Below, in pieces: positions 8,971 through 17,529 of a stretch of 64,000 nt of DNA (the stretch's first letter is position 1; every line of letters begins with the position of its first letter). The position numbers and the translations under genes were made by a program. Under the pieces are notes generated by a model. That model did not search any database. It was not told the DNA's origin and saw only the letters and a program-made list of their open reading frames with translations. This DNA is from Brachyspira murdochii DSM 12563 (GTDB lineage: Bacteria; Spirochaetota; Brachyspiria; Brachyspirales; Brachyspiraceae). The stretch spans positions 2,948,704-3,012,703 of the forward strand of contig NC_014150.1 of NCBI RefSeq assembly GCF_000092845.1, given 5' to 3'.

Positions 8971-10020
8971 CTATCTACTTAGAAGTGCTTTTAAATTTTC
9001 TGTATAAGGCGGTTTTATTATTCCTTTTTCAGTTATAAATCCTGTTATAAGTTCATTAGGAGTAACATCAAAAGCTGGATTTCTTACCTTCATATCTAAA
9101 GGTGCAGTTTGTACTCCTGCAAAATTAATAATTTCTTTAGCGTCTCTTTCTTCTATTATTATATCATTACCAGTTTTGGTATTTAAATCGAATGTTGTAG
9201 AAGGACATGCTATATAAAAAGGTATATTGAAATATTTAGCTAAAATAGCAACTCCCATAGTACCTATTTTATTTGCAGCGTCTCCGTTTTCAGCAACCCT
9301 GTCGCAGCCTACTATTACCAAATCAACAAGTCCTTTTGACATTATAAAAGCAGCCATATTATCGCATATTAAAGTAACATCTATTCCAGCCTCCTGAAGT
9401 TCAAAACTAGTTAATCTAGCTCCTTGAAGAAGCGGTCTTGTTTCATCAGCATATACTCTTATTTTTATTCCTTTCTGATGAGCTATATACATAGGGGCAA
9501 GTGCTGTTCCTATTCCGCTTACAGCGAGTCTTCCGGCATTGCAGTGAGTTAGTATTCCGCAATTATCTTTTAAAAGCTTTGAACCATATTCTCCTATTTT
9601 CTGGCATATACCAATATCTTCAGAATGTATTTTTTTTGCCTCTTCTTCTAGTATGTTATATAGTTCTAAAGATGATTTGTCTTTTTTGTTTTTTATGGTA
9701 TTTATCATTCTATTTAAAGCGTAGCTTAAATTAACAGCAGTAGGTCTTGAAGAGTTCAAATATTTTGCTCTTTCTTCTACAAAGTTTATAAACTCATTAG
9801 TATTTAAATTAGTTTTATTTTTTAAGTTTATAAGCAAAGAATATGCAGCAGCAACACCTATTGCAGGAGCACCTCTTACCTTTAATTCTTTTATCGCATT
9901 ATAAGCCTCTTCTTCATTTGATAATTTTATTTCTTTTACTGTTATGGGTATTAACGTTTGGTCAAGTATATACAATTCTTCTCCAGTCCATCTTACAGTA
10001 GGTATATTTTTACTTTGCAT
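8971..10020 (-). CDS. mtnA: S-methyl-5-thioribose-1-phosphate isomerase
   Basis: This 349-residue eIF2B-like enzyme converts methylthioribose-1-phosphate to methylthioribulose-1-phosphate. RGAPAIG (about residues 49-55), Cys160 in THCNAGRLA and Asp240 in GCDRVAENGD are visible; these numbers match the catalytic Cys and Asp known for the family. GGAG lies about 10 bases before the ATG. It forms a two-gene unit with mtnK. The later methionine-salvage enzymes (dehydratase, enolase, dioxygenase) are not in this window, so the fate of methylthioribulose-1-phosphate is open. Confidence 0.95.
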   Translation of the reverse strand: MQSKNIPTVRWTGEELYILDQTLIPITVKEIKLSNEEEAYNAIKELKVRGAPAIGVAAAYSLLINLKNKTNLNTNEFINFVEERAKYLNSSRPTAVNLSYALNRMINTIKNKKDKSSLELYNILEEEAKKIHSEDIGICQKIGEYGSKLLKDNCGILTHCNAGRLAVSGIGTALAPMYIAHQKGIKIRVYADETRPLLQGARLTSFELQEAGIDVTLICDNMAAFIMSKGLVDLVIVGCDRVAENGDAANKIGTMGVAILAKYFNIPFYIACPSTTFDLNTKTGNDIIIEERDAKEIINFAGVQTAPLDMKVRNPAFDVTPNELITGFITEKGIIKPPYTENLKALLSR

Positions 10021-10092
10021 AAAAAACTCTCCGAATAGTTTATGTATTATAATAAAGTATAGTAAAATGATTTTTTAATTTCAATAACTTAT

Positions 10093-11043
10093 TTAAGATA
10101 AATTACCCTGACAGCTGCTTCCTTCTCCAGCAGTACATCCGTAACAGTAGTCTTCAACTGGTATATTATTATCTTTAAAATCATCAATAGTTAAATCGCC
10201 TATATAATAAGATTTTCCATTCTGTGATAAAAGATTTTTCATTTGGTTAAAATCGCAGTCATAAACATTGCCGTCATATCCTATATTAATGGTATCAAGA
10301 CACATTACTTTAAACGCATTTGAGGCATTAAAATTATCTTCAAGGAGTTTCATATATGCTTCATATTTATTATTTTTCTTTAATTTTTCTTCAAATCTTC
10401 CTATGGGTATATTTGCTATTGTGTATAGATTATTAAATACTATATTATGATCATTTTTTAAATTTATTTTATAATCTTTTTCAAGTTCTTTTTGAGAAGA
10501 AGGTAAATAATCGTCCAAAGGATTATAAACTAAATTTATTATCAAGTTTTTATCTATACCGTATCCTATTGAGTTTAGATACTTAAGCATATTTATACAT
10601 TTTTCATAAGTGCCGTTTCCTCTTTGTTCATCTACATTTTCTTTAGTGTAGCATGGAAGAGAGGCAGTTAATTCTACATTATTTTCTTTGAAAACATCTA
10701 TAAGTTCTTTTTTATCTTCTAAAATAGTTAAATTTGTTCTTAATATTATTCTTTTTACATTTTTTAATTTTCTAAGCTCTTTTATAAAATATTCTATAAA
10801 CTCTGATTTTTCAGGAGCTCCTCCGGTAATATCAATATCAATTTCCTTACCGCAGTTTTTTATAAATTTTAAGCAGTCATCTATTACTTCTTTTGTTATA
10901 GTTTCTGTTCTGTTTTTGTTAGCATCAACATGACAGTGGGTACAATTTAGATTACAGCCATACCCAGTATTAATTTGTATTGTTTTAATTTCTTTTTTAT
11001 TTAGTTTAATTGAGTATTTCTTTAACATTTCTGAAAAATGCAT
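10093..11043 (-). CDS. ArsS-like radical SAM protein (DUF3641)
   Basis: This 316-residue radical SAM enzyme has the cluster motif C30-x3-C34-x2-C37 followed by HVDA, and a C-terminal Cys-rich end with DYCYGCTAGEGSSC. These two ends define the ArsS/DUF3641 group, named for arsenosugar biosynthesis in cyanobacteria, where it acts with the arsenite methyltransferase ArsM. No arsM, ars operon or glycosyltransferase partner is adjacent here. The final motif reads SCQG where most family members I know have SCGG. The family call is strong; a role in arsenosugar formation is unproven. Confidence 0.8.
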   Translation of the reverse strand: MHFSEMLKKYSIKLNKKEIKTIQINTGYGCNLNCTHCHVDANKNRTETITKEVIDDCLKFIKNCGKEIDIDITGGAPEKSEFIEYFIKELRKLKNVKRIILRTNLTILEDKKELIDVFKENNVELTASLPCYTKENVDEQRGNGTYEKCINMLKYLNSIGYGIDKNLIINLVYNPLDDYLPSSQKELEKDYKINLKNDHNIVFNNLYTIANIPIGRFEEKLKKNNKYEAYMKLLEDNFNASNAFKVMCLDTINIGYDGNVYDCDFNQMKNLLSQNGKSYYIGDLTIDDFKDNNIPVEDYCYGCTAGEGSSCQGNLS

Positions 11044-11079
11044 TGTGATTCCTCCGTAAATATTTTATTAATATTGAAT

Positions 11080-11121
11080 AACAAGTATAATAAATAATAT
11101 TACTATACTTGTTAATTTTTT
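11080..11121. terminator. Hairpin with T-run in the 11044-11304 gap
   Basis: Perfect 10-bp arms AACAAGTATA/TATACTTGTT are followed on the forward strand by AA and eight T. Both neighbours are on the reverse strand, so it may stop antisense transcription or end the rhodanese transcript. The rest of the gap shows nothing further. Confidence 0.4.
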
Positions 11122-11304
11122 TTAAATTGTTTATATGATTGTTTTATTTGTAATTAATTATATAAAATAATAATGATGATAATAGTTTTGAATTGCTTTT
11201 ATAGATTCACGATCTAATTAAATTAAAATAAGAGGGATTTTATTTTTATAATGCAGTGTTTTTTGTTTATAAAAATTATATTTCATAATAAAAAATAATA
11301 AAAA

Positions 11305-11712
11305 TTATTTCGCTAATGCTTTAGAAAACTCATCGTATCCTGCATCTTTTAAATTATTAATGTTAGTAAATCCTAAATCAGCCATTATTTGAGATGCCTG
11401 ACCAGAGCGGTTTCCTGTTCTGCAGAATAATAGATATTCTTTGCTTTTATCTAATGTTGATACTTTTTCTTTGAAATCAGCTGCTTTGAAATCTATATTA
11501 GAAGAATTTTCTATAGTACCTGTTTCTTTAATTTCATCTGGAGTTCTAACATCTATTAGTATGATATCAGGATTAGATACTATTAGAGCTGCCGCCTCAT
11601 CTACAGTTAGATTTTTGTAGTTTACAGCTTCAGAGGTTTCCTTTTTTTGACAGCCTGCCATTAATAATATAACAGATAATAGTGTGAAAGTGATAATAAG
11701 ATTTTTTTTCAT
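11305..11712 (-). CDS. Rhodanese-domain lipoprotein
   Basis: This 135-residue protein starts with a lipoprotein signal peptide: a basic N-terminus, a hydrophobic core and LMAGC with Cys21 as the lipidation site. A single rhodanese domain follows, with DVRTPDE (about 54-60) and the active-site loop CRTGNRS, Cys97 being catalytic. It should sit on the outer face of a membrane and handle sulfane sulfur or act as a thiol redox protein. The open frame extends upstream to 11775, but AAGGAG lies 7 bases before the ATG at 11712 and the signal peptide begins there. It is a single-gene unit. Confidence 0.87.
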   Translation of the reverse strand: MKKNLIITFTLLSVILLMAGCQKKETSEAVNYKNLTVDEAAALIVSNPDIILIDVRTPDEIKETGTIENSSNIDFKAADFKEKVSTLDKSKEYLLFCRTGNRSGQASQIMADLGFTNINNLKDAGYDEFSKALAK

Positions 11713-11916
11713 GTAATTCTCCTTAAAAATTATATAAAATTTTTTATATAATATCATAGAGAGAATTATAGTCAATTAAAATTTTATTTATGCTTTTTAT
11801 TAGTATTAGTGATAAAATAATTTCTTTATCTTTTTGATAAAAAATTGTAAATTAATATAGCATTATTGTTAATAGTAGTGTATAATATTTAACAAATTTT
11901 TTAAATGGATAGGATT

Positions 11917-13104
11917 ATGAAATTAAGATTATCAAAAAGAGCATTACAAGAAGATTTTCAGACTAGTTTTGTTAAGATGATTTTAGAAGTAGCTGCTAAA
12001 GGTAATTTGATATCATTTGCAGGAGGATTGCCTAATCCGGCTTCTTTTCCAGTAGATGAAATAAAAGCAGCAGCTATTAAAGTATTGGAAACTAAAGGCA
12101 GCTATTCTTTGCAGTACAATAGTGCTCAAGGATATGAACCTTTAAGAGAGTTTATAGCCAACAGGTACAGAAAACAAGGCGTTAATGTAGAGGCTAAAGA
12201 TATTCTCATTACAAATGGTTCGCAGCAGGCATTAGACATTATTTCTTCATGTTTGGTGGATCCAAGTGATACTGTTTTAGTTGAAGATCCGTCATATTTA
12301 GCAGCTTTGCAGTCATTTCATCTATATAATCCTAATATTAAAACTATTGATTTGAATGAAGACGGTGCAGATATAGAACAATTAAGAGAATCTATGAATA
12401 AGTATGACCATAAATTCTTTTATGCAGTTCCTAACTTTCAGAACCCAACAGGAATAACTTATACAAATGCAGTAAGAGAAAAGATAGCTGAAATAATGAA
12501 AGGCAAGGATACATTCTTTATAGAAGATAACCCTTATGGAGAATTAAGATTTAAAGGTGAGCATCAAAAATCTCTTTATACTTATTTAGGAGAACAGGCT
12601 ATACTTTTGGGTACTTTCTCAAAAACAGTTTCACCGGGTTTAAGAATAGGCTGGATAGTATGCAGTATTAAAGATCTTATGGATAAAATGACAGAGTATA
12701 AACAGCTTATCGATATGCATACCAGCACATTTGTTCAGGTGGTTATTACTCAGTATTTTGAGGACAATGATTACGATGCCCATATCAAAAAAATCATTGA
12801 TATGTATGGAAAACAATGCGGATATATGCTTGATGCTATGGATAAGCATTTACCTGATGATATGCATTGGACACACCCAGAAGGCGGTATGTTTGTGTGG
12901 GCTACACTTCCTAAAGGAATTGACGCAGTTGAGTTTTATAAGAATGCCGTTGAGGCTGGAGTTGCTGTTGTTCCGGGCGAGCCTTTCTATGAGGCTAAAA
13001 GAGGATTAGGTACTTTAAGACTTAATTATACCAACTCAAAACCAGAAGATATTGATAAAGGTATGTCTATCTTAGCAAAAGTTATTAAAGATATGCGTAA
13101 ATAA
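11917..13104 (+). CDS. PLP aminotransferase (2-aminoadipate transaminase-like)
   Basis: This 395-residue fold-type I aminotransferase of the LysN/MocR-like group has FAGGLPNP (34-41), NFQNPTG (173-179), EDNPYGEL (203-210) and the PLP lysine K236 in TFSKTVSPGLRIGW. Such enzymes act on 2-aminoadipate, branched-chain or aromatic amino acids. There is no GntR DNA-binding domain, so this is an enzyme and not a MocR regulator. Two starts are possible, ATG 11905 and ATG 11917. AGGA lies only 2 bases before the second and no Shine-Dalgarno precedes the first, so the start is uncertain. It has its own terminator downstream. Confidence 0.85.
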   Translation: MKLRLSKRALQEDFQTSFVKMILEVAAKGNLISFAGGLPNPASFPVDEIKAAAIKVLETKGSYSLQYNSAQGYEPLREFIANRYRKQGVNVEAKDILITNGSQQALDIISSCLVDPSDTVLVEDPSYLAALQSFHLYNPNIKTIDLNEDGADIEQLRESMNKYDHKFFYAVPNFQNPTGITYTNAVREKIAEIMKGKDTFFIEDNPYGELRFKGEHQKSLYTYLGEQAILLGTFSKTVSPGLRIGWIVCSIKDLMDKMTEYKQLIDMHTSTFVQVVITQYFEDNDYDAHIKKIIDMYGKQCGYMLDAMDKHLPDDMHWTHPEGGMFVWATLPKGIDAVEFYKNAVEAGVAVVPGEPFYEAKRGLGTLRLNYTNSKPEDIDKGMSILAKVIKDMRK

Positions 13105-13129
13105 TATTTTTTATGATAAAAATTATATG

Positions 13130-13157
13130 AGGGGCTTTTATAAAGCCCCTTTATTAT
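13130..13157 (+). terminator. Terminator after the 11917 aminotransferase
   Basis: AGGGGCTT and AAGCCCCT pair around a short AT centre and are followed by TTATTATT. Confidence 0.8.
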
Positions 13158-13330
13158 TGCATAATTATTAATTTTATATTTGAAAATATGTAAATTTTTA
13201 TAGACATCATACAGGTATGAAGTATATAAAAAATTGTAATATATATCTAACATATGTTTTAATTATTTTACAATATTTTAATGTATTCATTAATTAATAA
13301 AAAATATTGCTTTTTTATTTAACCTTTTTT

Positions 13331-13372
13331 CGATATTAACTGTTTATATCGTATATGATTGCCTCTCATATA
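13331..13372. promoter_or_regulatory. Two adjacent inverted repeats upstream of rubrerythrin
   Basis: CGATAT/ATATCG (13331-13336, 13346-13351; 9-base spacer) is followed at once by TATATGA/TCATATA (13352-13358, 13366-13372; 7-base spacer). They end 39 bases before the rubrerythrin start. The position suggests operator sites, for example for an oxidative-stress repressor. This is an inference from symmetry alone. Confidence 0.35.
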
Positions 13373-13410
13373 TAAAAATCTAAACACTATATTAAAAAAA
13401 GGAAAAAAGT

Positions 13411-14019
13411 ATGATTAAAAAAATTAGTTTATTTTTATTATTATCATTTGTTTTTGCTAGTTTTGTATACGGACAAACAGCTAAATCTACATTAGACGGT
13501 TTATCACAATCATATAACGGGGAAATGAATGCTTCTGCTTCTTATGCTGAATATGCTAAAGCAGCAAAAAATAAAAGCGTAGCAGCTATGTTTAGAGCAG
13601 CTTCTGCAGCTGAAGCTATACATGCTAAACTTTTAAATGAGATTGCTCTTTCTTCTAAATTATCATCAACTCCTTTAAAAGCTACAATCAATGCTGTAAA
13701 AACTTCTTCTGATGTTGATAATTTAAAAAGCGGTATAGCTGGCGAAACTTATGAATATACAAAAATGTATCCTGCATTCAGTAAAGTAGCTTCTGCTGAA
13801 AAAAATAAAAATGTTGCTGATTTAATGAACAGAACAGCTGCTGTAGAAAAAACTCATGCTAGTTTATATACTAAAACTATGCAGGACTTAAATGCTAATA
13901 AAACTTTACCAGAAGGATATTATTTATGTCCAGTTTGCGGATATATAGAAGCAGGAAGTGCTCCTAGCAAATGTCCTTTATGTAATGCTACAGCTAGTTC
14001 TTTTCAAGTTTTTAATTAA
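13411..14019 (+). CDS. Exported rubrerythrin (ferritin-like + rubredoxin-like domains)
   Basis: This 202-residue protein has a signal peptide (residues 1-21, cleavage near VYG-QT). A four-helix ferritin-like domain follows, with candidate iron ligands E38, E68-x2-H71, E112/E115 and E146-x2-H149. A C-terminal rubredoxin-like knot has CPVC (173-176) and CPLC (188-191). Rubrerythrins reduce hydrogen peroxide in anaerobes, taking electrons through the rubredoxin iron. Most are cytoplasmic, so the signal peptide suggests periplasmic peroxide defence. AAGGA precedes the ATG, and a terminator follows directly. It could alternatively be a periplasmic iron-binding protein. Confidence 0.87.
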   Translation: MIKKISLFLLLSFVFASFVYGQTAKSTLDGLSQSYNGEMNASASYAEYAKAAKNKSVAAMFRAASAAEAIHAKLLNEIALSSKLSSTPLKATINAVKTSSDVDNLKSGIAGETYEYTKMYPAFSKVASAEKNKNVADLMNRTAAVEKTHASLYTKTMQDLNANKTLPEGYYLCPVCGYIEAGSAPSKCPLCNATASSFQVFN

Positions 14020-14060
14020 TTAAAATTATAATTGTTCAATTTACTAAAAGAGGCAAAAGA

Positions 14061-14098
14061 AGCATTGATAATAATTTTATTATCGATGCTTTTTTTTA
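14061..14098 (+). terminator. Terminator after rubrerythrin
   Basis: AGCATTGATAAT pairs with ATTATCGATGCT (one G-T) around a 6-base loop, followed by eight T. Confidence 0.9.
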
Positions 14099-14175
14099 TT
14101 ATATACAAATTATAACTTGAAAAAATATCAATAGCCTATATAATATTTTCAATAATTTTTTAATCGGAGAAATAA

Positions 14176-15135
14176 ATGTCATATATGAATATTATAATAA
14201 TAGCTTGTGCTGTTATAGTTGTACTTATTATACTTTTAGTTTTAATGAAAAAATCTAAAAGCAAACCTAAGGTGTCTTTAACTAGTGCTAAAAGTAAATT
14301 TTCATTATCATCTCTTTTTAATACTTCATCTATTAACGATGAGTTTTTTGCAAGTTTGGAAAATACATTGATAACGGCCGATGCAGGAGTGGAAACTACA
14401 AAAGATATTATTTCAAAATTAAGAGAAGCTATAGAAAAAGAAAATATAAAAGAGCCTTCAGAAGCAAAAAAATATTTAAGGGAAATTTTAATATCAAAGT
14501 TTATATCTAAAAAAATAGAATTAAAAGATAAAAATATACTTTTTATAGTTGGAGTAAATGGTGTTGGAAAAACTACATCAATAGCAAAATTAGCCAATAT
14601 ACTAAAAAAAGATCATAAAGTAATACTGGCAGCAGCAGATACATTCAGAGCAGCTGCAATAGAACAGTTAGAAGAGTGGGCTAATAGGCTTTCTGTTACA
14701 ATAGTAAAAGGTCAGCAGGCAGGAGACCCGGCAAGCGTATTGTTTTCAGCTTTAGATAAAGCTAAGGCTGCAAATGCTGATATTGTAATAGTTGATACAG
14801 CTGGAAGATTTCATAATCAGGAAAATTTGGTAAGACAGCTTGAAAAAATGAAAAAAATAGCTACTGAAAGATTTAGTGAATTTAATTTTATACCTATATT
14901 GGTATTGGATGCTAATGTAGGACATAATGGGATAGAGCAGGCTAAAGTTTTTACTAATGCTTTAAATATACAAGGTGCTATAGTTTCAAAATTAGACAGC
15001 ACTGCTAAAGGCGGGGTTGCTATAAGTATAGCTCATTATTTATCTCTCCCTATATACTATGGCGGATTTGGTGAGAAGGTTGATGACTTTAAGGAATTTG
15101 ATGCTGAAAGTTTTGTAGATTCTATATTGCAGTAA
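14176..15135 (+). CDS. ftsY: Signal recognition particle receptor FtsY
   Basis: This 319-residue SRP GTPase has a P-loop GVNGVGKTT (126-134), DTFRAAA (about 155-161), DTAGR (207-211) and a guanine-specificity SKLDSTAKGG. Unlike the acidic A domain of E. coli FtsY, the N-terminus is a clear membrane segment (residues 5-24) with a basic stretch after it, so the receptor is probably membrane-anchored. It docks ribosome-SRP complexes at the translocon. GGAGAAATAA precedes the ATG. aroA follows 24 bases later, suggesting a shared transcript. Confidence 0.95.
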   Translation: MSYMNIIIIACAVIVVLIILLVLMKKSKSKPKVSLTSAKSKFSLSSLFNTSSINDEFFASLENTLITADAGVETTKDIISKLREAIEKENIKEPSEAKKYLREILISKFISKKIELKDKNILFIVGVNGVGKTTSIAKLANILKKDHKVILAAADTFRAAAIEQLEEWANRLSVTIVKGQQAGDPASVLFSALDKAKAANADIVIVDTAGRFHNQENLVRQLEKMKKIATERFSEFNFIPILVLDANVGHNGIEQAKVFTNALNIQGAIVSKLDSTAKGGVAISIAHYLSLPIYYGGFGEKVDDFKEFDAESFVDSILQ

Positions 15136-15159
15136 AAGTTATATTTAGGAGTTATTCTT

Positions 15160-16422
15160 ATGCCTTTGACTATTAAACCTTCAGAAATTTTTGGTTCTGT
15201 TTATATTCAAATGAGTAAAAGTGATGCACATAGAGCTTTGATAGCTTCTGCTTTATCTAAAAGCCCCAATATTATAAAACCTTGGATTGATAATGTAAGT
15301 ATCGACATAGAAGTTACTAAAGATGCCGTTTCTAATTTTGCTGATTTAGAACTTATTGATGACGGGCTTAAAGTTGTTCCAAAAAAAGAATATAAAAAAG
15401 AATTAACTATAGATGCAAAAGAATCTGGTACTAGTTTGAGGCTATTAATTCCTATTGTATCGGCACTTGGGCTTAACTGCACTTTTATAGGTTCTAAAAA
15501 GTTATTTTCAAGACCTATGGAAGTATATAAAAATATATGGAAAGAACAGGGACTAGAGTTTTCTCTTAACGAGGATTCTCTTAAAGTGTCTGGAAAATTA
15601 AAAAGCGGTGAGTTTAGAGTTGCTGGTAATGTAAGCAGTCAATTTGTAAGCGGGCTTTTATTTGCTCTGCCTTTATTAGAAGGAGATTCTAAGATTGTAA
15701 TAGAAGGGGAGCTTGAGTCGGCACCTTATGTTATGATGACGCTAAAAACTCTTAAACATGCTAATATAGAAACTCTGAGAAAAGGAAGCGATGTAATAGA
15801 GGTATATGGAAATCAGGAGTATTCTCTTACTGACTATGAAGTAGAATCTGATTGGTCACATGCGGCATTTTTTGCTGCTGCCGGGGCTTTAGGCGGAGAG
15901 GTTACTTTGTATGGGCTTAATAAATATTCTATACAGGGTGATAAGGAAATACTTAATATACTCAAGTTTATGGGTGCCCCTATAATTTATAATGATGATA
16001 ATTCTATAACTATAAAAAAAGCAAACAGACTTAATGCTATGGATATAGATATTTCAAATATACCAGATTTAGCACCTATAATAACATCTCTTGCTTCTAC
16101 GGCAAAGGGAAGAACAAAATTGTATAATGCCTCAAGATTAAGATATAAAGAAAGCGACAGAATAAATGATCTTAAAGACAGCTTTAGTAAAATAGGAGCA
16201 AAAATAGAAGTTACAGAAAATGAGATTTTTATAGAAGGAATAGAAAAATTAGAAGGAGGAAAAACAACTTCTCATAATGATCATAGAATAGCTATGTCCC
16301 TTGCAGTTGCTTCTATAGCTTCAAATAATCCTATCACAATAGATGATGCTCAGTCTATTAATAAATCATCTTTTAACTTTATAGAACAGTTTAGGAGTAT
16401 CGGTGTTAATATGGTATTATAA
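15160..16422 (+). CDS. aroA: 3-phosphoshikimate 1-carboxyvinyltransferase (EPSP synthase)
   Basis: This 420-residue EPSP synthase transfers the enolpyruvyl group from phosphoenolpyruvate to shikimate-3-phosphate in aromatic amino-acid synthesis. Visible family blocks are the N-terminal SKSDAHRALIASAL, ESGTSLRLLIP, SSQFVSGLLFALPLL, RLRYKESDRI and HNDHRIAMSLAVA near the C-terminus. AGGAG lies 7 bases upstream. It follows ftsY by 24 bases. Its last 6 bases overlap the end of the convergent substrate-binding-protein gene, so no terminator separates them. Confidence 0.95.
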   Translation: MPLTIKPSEIFGSVYIQMSKSDAHRALIASALSKSPNIIKPWIDNVSIDIEVTKDAVSNFADLELIDDGLKVVPKKEYKKELTIDAKESGTSLRLLIPIVSALGLNCTFIGSKKLFSRPMEVYKNIWKEQGLEFSLNEDSLKVSGKLKSGEFRVAGNVSSQFVSGLLFALPLLEGDSKIVIEGELESAPYVMMTLKTLKHANIETLRKGSDVIEVYGNQEYSLTDYEVESDWSHAAFFAAAGALGGEVTLYGLNKYSIQGDKEILNILKFMGAPIIYNDDNSITIKKANRLNAMDIDISNIPDLAPIITSLASTAKGRTKLYNASRLRYKESDRINDLKDSFSKIGAKIEVTENEIFIEGIEKLEGGKTTSHNDHRIAMSLAVASIASNNPITIDDAQSINKSSFNFIEQFRSIGVNMVL

Positions 16423-17403
16423 AGTATTTAATATGCTTTTTAATAGTTCTAATTGTATGTAATTTGTTACTGGTACATTTTCATCAATTAGTTCTGAATG
16501 CCAAAATACTTTCTGCTGAGTTTCATACCATTTTAATATATCGCCTGATTCGCAGGCGTTACTTATATCTGATGAAGAAAACCATATTCCAGTGTCTATT
16601 TCTTCTTTTATTGCCTCCATACTGTTTCCATTAAGTTTTGATACAAACTTTACAGCTTCATCTATATGATCCTTTCTATAATCCATTGCTTTTAATATTG
16701 CTCTTGAAAATTTAGAAACGGTTTCCCTATGAGTATTTATATATTCTAAAGTTGATACAAAGCTGCTTGTTAATATAATTCTATCAGAATAATTAGTAAT
16801 ATCAGCAAGCATTTTATAATCATTAGTATTCAAATTAGTAGTATAAGGTTCCCAAGTTGATATAGCATCAACCTCTTTATTTATAAGAGCATTTTCCAAA
16901 TTTGTAATATTAATATTTAATAAATTAATATCCTTTTTTGTAAGTCCTTCATTTTCTAAAGCTGCAAGCAGCATAGCCTCTCCGGATGTGCCAAAATGAG
17001 TAGCTACAGTTTTTCCTTTTAAATCTGAAATTGTATTTATATTGTTGTATTTAGCTGTTATTATTTTTTCACCCTTACTTATTCCATTTGGTATTAAAAT
17101 TTGTGCTTTTCCATCTATTATTAAATTATGAGCAGCATGTCCAATGTAAGCAAAGTCAATTTCTTCTGATATCATAGACAAAATAGCAGCATGTCCGTTA
17201 AAAAATTCATGAAGTTCTGCATCTAAATTTTCTTCTTCAAAAAAACCTTTTTCTTTAGCTATGGCTACAGCAGAAGACCCTGCAAATTCGTATAAATATC
17301 CTATTCTTATTTTTGTTTTTGGGACTTTATCTTCTTTCTCTTCTTTATTAGAGCATGATATAATGCTAATCATTATAAAAAGAGTGTAAATTATTTTCTT
17401 CAT
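16417..17403 (-). CDS. ABC transporter substrate-binding lipoprotein (SsuA/TauA/NMT1-like), copy 2
   Basis: This 328-residue protein has a lipoprotein signal (SIISC, Cys near residue 17) and a type II periplasmic-binding fold. The pattern GYLYEFAGSSAVAIAKEKGFF, then LKGKTVATHFGTSGE and DAISTWEPY, resembles nitrate/sulfonate/taurine and thiamine-precursor binders. It is a close paralogue of the gene at 17530-18522. No ABC permease or ATPase is present nearby, so the transporter must be encoded elsewhere or the protein has another role. It is the last gene of the reverse operon starting with the DUF4132 protein, and its 3' end overlaps aroA by 6 bases. Ligand unknown. Confidence 0.85.
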   Translation of the reverse strand: MKKIIYTLFIMISIISCSNKEEKEDKVPKTKIRIGYLYEFAGSSAVAIAKEKGFFEEENLDAELHEFFNGHAAILSMISEEIDFAYIGHAAHNLIIDGKAQILIPNGISKGEKIITAKYNNINTISDLKGKTVATHFGTSGEAMLLAALENEGLTKKDINLLNINITNLENALINKEVDAISTWEPYTTNLNTNDYKMLADITNYSDRIILTSSFVSTLEYINTHRETVSKFSRAILKAMDYRKDHIDEAVKFVSKLNGNSMEAIKEEIDTGIWFSSSDISNACESGDILKWYETQQKVFWHSELIDENVPVTNYIQLELLKSILNTL

Positions 17404-17423
17404 AAAATTCTCCTTAATTTAAA

Positions 17424-17482
17424 TTCTCAATTATTGACTCTGAATGCTAAAATATTTTCTGCTGAATTGTATGAAATAGTAA
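17424..17482 (-). pseudogene. Remnant of a third substrate-binding-protein copy
   Basis: Read on the reverse strand, this gap between the two paralogues aligns with the codons for WYETQQKVFWHSELIDEN near the C-terminus of the 16417 gene. Shared blocks include CAGCAGAAA, TATTTT and GCATTCAGA. A TGG codon has become TAG and spacing is lost, so it is not coding. It runs into the ribosome-binding site of the downstream copy, as expected for a leftover from tandem duplication. Confidence 0.7.
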
Positions 17483-17529
17483 AAATAATATAATATAATA
17501 TATTGTTTTATTCATATATAAAATCCAAA

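Noticed and set aside
12640..13253. Several open frames inside and after the second aminotransferase gene
   Set aside because: They lie antisense or out of frame to a full-length enzyme gene and across its terminator; no ribosome-binding sites or family features.
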